The notes under the pieces are model-generated. The model saw only the letters and a list, made by a program, of their open reading frames with translations, was not told the origin of the DNA and made no database searches. 64,000 nucleotides of DNA from contig NZ_JBIRCY010000006.1 in NCBI RefSeq assembly GCF_044326205.1, forward strand, positions 1 through 64,000. The letters are read 5' to 3'. The translations under genes and the position numbers were made by a program. Below are positions 62,406 to 64,000 of this stretch, one piece after another. Source of the stretch: Kumtagia sp044326205. GTDB taxonomy: Bacteria; Pseudomonadota; Alphaproteobacteria; Rhizobiales; Rhizobiaceae. The number at the start of each line of letters is the position of its first letter. Within the stretch, counting starts at the first letter, position 1.

Positions 62406-64000
62406 TCAGGCGGCCTCGTCCTTCACAGAGATGCGGCTCAGGCGACGGACCTCCTCGTCGTTGAGCAGGCCGCCGGCGCGCAGCAGCGCGGCAAAGCGGC
62501 CGTTGGTCGCCGACAGTTCGGCAAAGCCGCCCATCTCGATCACCCGGCCCTTGTCCATGAAGATCACCAGGTCGGCATCGCGGACGGTCGTCAGGCGGTG
62601 AGCGATGATGAAGGTCGTGCGGCCCTTGCGCAGCGCATCGATGGCGTCCTTGACGCGGGCTTCGGTCTCGACGTCCAACGCGCTGGTCGCCTCGTCGAGC
62701 ACGAGGATCGGCGCGTTCTTGAGGATGGCGCGGGCGATCGCTACGCGCTGGCGCTCGCCACCGGAAAGCTGGCCGCCACGTTCGCCGACACGCGTGTCGT
62801 AGCCTTCACTCTTGGCGAGGATGAATTCCTGCGCGGCCGCGGCCTGGGCGGCGGCATGGATCTCGACGTTGTGCGCGCTTTCGCGGCCGATGCGGATATT
62901 GTCCTCGATCGAGCGATTGAACAGCCCGGCGTCCTGGAACACCGCGGCGATCGACTGGCGCAGCGAATGCTTGGTTACCGTGCGTATGTCGGTGCCGTCG
63001 ATCAGGATGCGGCCTTCCTTCGGCGTGTGGACGCGCTGCAGCAGATTGATCAGCGTCGTCTTCCCGGCGCCGGTCGGGCCGACGATCGCCACCGTCTGGC
63101 CGGCCTTCACGTCGAACGACACGTCCTCGACGCCTTCACCCGTGTCGGGGAAGCAGAAGCTGACATCCTCGAAGCGCACATGCCCGTCGACATTCGGGAG
63201 TTCGGCAAGCCCCTCCGGTTCAGCGGCGAGGGTTGCTGCCTCCTCGAGGTCATAGAACGCCTCGAGCTTGGCGCGAGCCTCGAAAATCTGGTTGGCGAAG
63301 GCCGAGATCTGGTCGAGGCGGCTGATCAGCAGCGTTGCGAAGCCGGTGAAGGCAACGATGTCGCCGATGCGCAACTGCCCGCTCTGCACCAGGAGCGCGC
63401 CGATCAGAAGCACGACCATCATCGAGATGGTCGAGGCGAGACGGTGCATGGCGCTGGCCAGCGCCCACCAGTCAAGCACGGGGAACTGAGCGTCGAGCAG
63501 GCGGCGGGTATACATGCGCAGCGCCTCGGTCTCCTGCGAGACACGGTTGTAGCTCTGGAGCACCGAGACGTTGCTGACCGTGTCGGTCACATGCGAGACG
63601 ACTTCGTGGAAATGGCCCTCGACGCGAGCCTGCCCGTCCTTGGTCTTGCGCATGACGAGGCGGCCGATGACAAGGTAGAGCGCGCCGAGCATGAGCAACA
63701 CGCCCGACATGCGCAGATCCATCGACATGGCGGTCGGGATGAGCAACAGCAGCGCCACCGCCGTCGAAAGATGGGTGCGCATGAATTCCAGCCACAGGCT
63801 GAACAGCGTCTCGACCGCGCGCAGCAAGGTATGAAGGGCATTGGAGGTGCCGCGCTTCTGATGCCACGACAGCGGCATGGAGATCACGCGCTCGAAGGAT
63901 TCGCACAGCACCGAAACGCGGCGCGCATGCGCAAGCCGGTCCGCGCCACGGGCGACAAGAACGAAGGCGACGATGTTGAAGGCGCCCAGGCCGGCCCACA
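62406..64000 (-). CDS. ndvA: Cyclic beta-1,2-glucan exporter NdvA/ChvA (5' end outside window)
   Basis: About 531 C-terminal residues are in view; the frame runs off the right edge (GAFNIVAFVLVARGADRLAH at the boundary), so about 55 N-terminal residues are missing. A membrane domain is followed by an ATPase with GPTGAGKTTLINLLQRVHTP, LSGGERQRVAIARA and VLDEATSALD. Sequence and domain order match NdvA of Sinorhizobium and ChvA of Agrobacterium, half-transporters exporting cyclic glucans needed for osmoadaptation and host infection. Confidence 0.92.
   Translation of the reverse strand, partial: WAGLGAFNIVAFVLVARGADRLAHARRVSVLCESFERVISMPLSWHQKRGTSNALHTLLRAVETLFSLWLEFMRTHLSTAVALLLLIPTAMSMDLRMSGVLLMLGALYLVIGRLVMRKTKDGQARVEGHFHEVVSHVTDTVSNVSVLQSYNRVSQETEALRMYTRRLLDAQFPVLDWWALASAMHRLASTISMMVVLLIGALLVQSGQLRIGDIVAFTGFATLLISRLDQISAFANQIFEARAKLEAFYDLEEAATLAAEPEGLAELPNVDGHVRFEDVSFCFPDTGEGVEDVSFDVKAGQTVAIVGPTGAGKTTLINLLQRVHTPKEGRILIDGTDIRTVTKHSLRQSIAAVFQDAGLFNRSIEDNIRIGRESAHNVEIHAAAQAAAAQEFILAKSEGYDTRVGERGGQLSGGERQRVAIARAILKNAPILVLDEATSALDVETEARVKDAIDALRKGRTTFIIAHRLTTVRDADLVIFMDKGRVIEMGGFAELSATNGRFAALLRAGGLLNDEEVRRLSRISVKDEAA

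Noticed and set aside
1..64000. CRISPR arrays
   Set aside because: No regularly spaced direct repeats with unique spacers were seen on reading; the repeats found are att copies, operators and palindromes.

Overview
This is high-GC alphaproteobacterial DNA, best matching the Rhizobiales (Mesorhizobium-like Phyllobacteriaceae or close relatives). The evidence is a rhizobial rkp-1 type K-antigen lipid locus (rkpA, rkpG, rkpJ, rkpI, rkpH), an NdvA/ChvA cyclic beta-1,2-glucan exporter, several ABC sugar-uptake loci, and intergenic palindromes of the kind seen in rhizobial genomes. The genus is an inference, because no rRNA or species marker is present.

Region 1 (1-10675) is accessory DNA. A 48-bp exact direct repeat (234-281 and 10601-10648) is the 3' half of a tRNA-Gln(CTG) gene and frames a 10.4-kb integrated element. 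The element carries a tyrosine integrase next to the intact tRNA, a small regulatory gene, and a head-only phage module: large terminase, HNH endonuclease, HK97-type major capsid protein, prohead protease, probable connector and portal. I see no tail, lysis or replication gene. An AT-rich HNH cargo gene and a tail-anchored protein sit in the accessory positions. This composition resembles capsid-forming phage satellites (cf-PICI) more than an ordinary prophage and is the most interesting object here. The first 180 bases look like the end of an IS21-like element joined to the last codons of another integrase, which suggests repeated insertion at this tRNA.

Region 2 (10.8-30.2 kb) is chromosomal. 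It holds a large capsule-type glycosyltransferase, an FbpABC-like iron transporter whose ATPase gene is convergent with the other two, an MFS permease, an uncharacterised membrane-anchored protein, a ribose-family ABC operon with a divergent LacI regulator and two matching operators, a DUF1349-like protein, and the GDP-mannose pair ManC/ManB.

Region 3 (30.7-43.6 kb) is the rkp locus. RkpA is a 2,501-residue FAS/PKS (KS-AT-DH-degenerate MT-ER-KR-ACP). It overlaps RkpG, a PLP-dependent alpha-oxoamine synthase, and is followed by KpsS-like RkpJ, sulfatase-fold RkpI and the short-chain dehydrogenase RkpH. Together they probably make a dedicated lipid used in capsular polysaccharide (K-antigen) assembly.

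Region 4 (43.6-60.3 kb) is a carbohydrate-utilisation region. Ribokinase, an RbsD/FucU mutarotase and a UgpC-like ATPase run on the minus strand. A secreted RTX protein comes next, then a Tat-exported binding protein and two permeases on the plus strand. A toxin-antitoxin pair and a small orphan gene separate these from a tight minus-strand operon of BtpA-family protein, M42 peptidase, FGGY kinase, SIS isomerase and creatininase-family protein, with a divergent aldo-keto reductase. The operon is a plausible uncharacterised sugar pathway.

Region 5 (60.4-64 kb) holds an arylformamidase-like hydrolase, a stand-alone Lrp/AsnC effector domain, an isolated ccmC, and ndvA running off the right edge.
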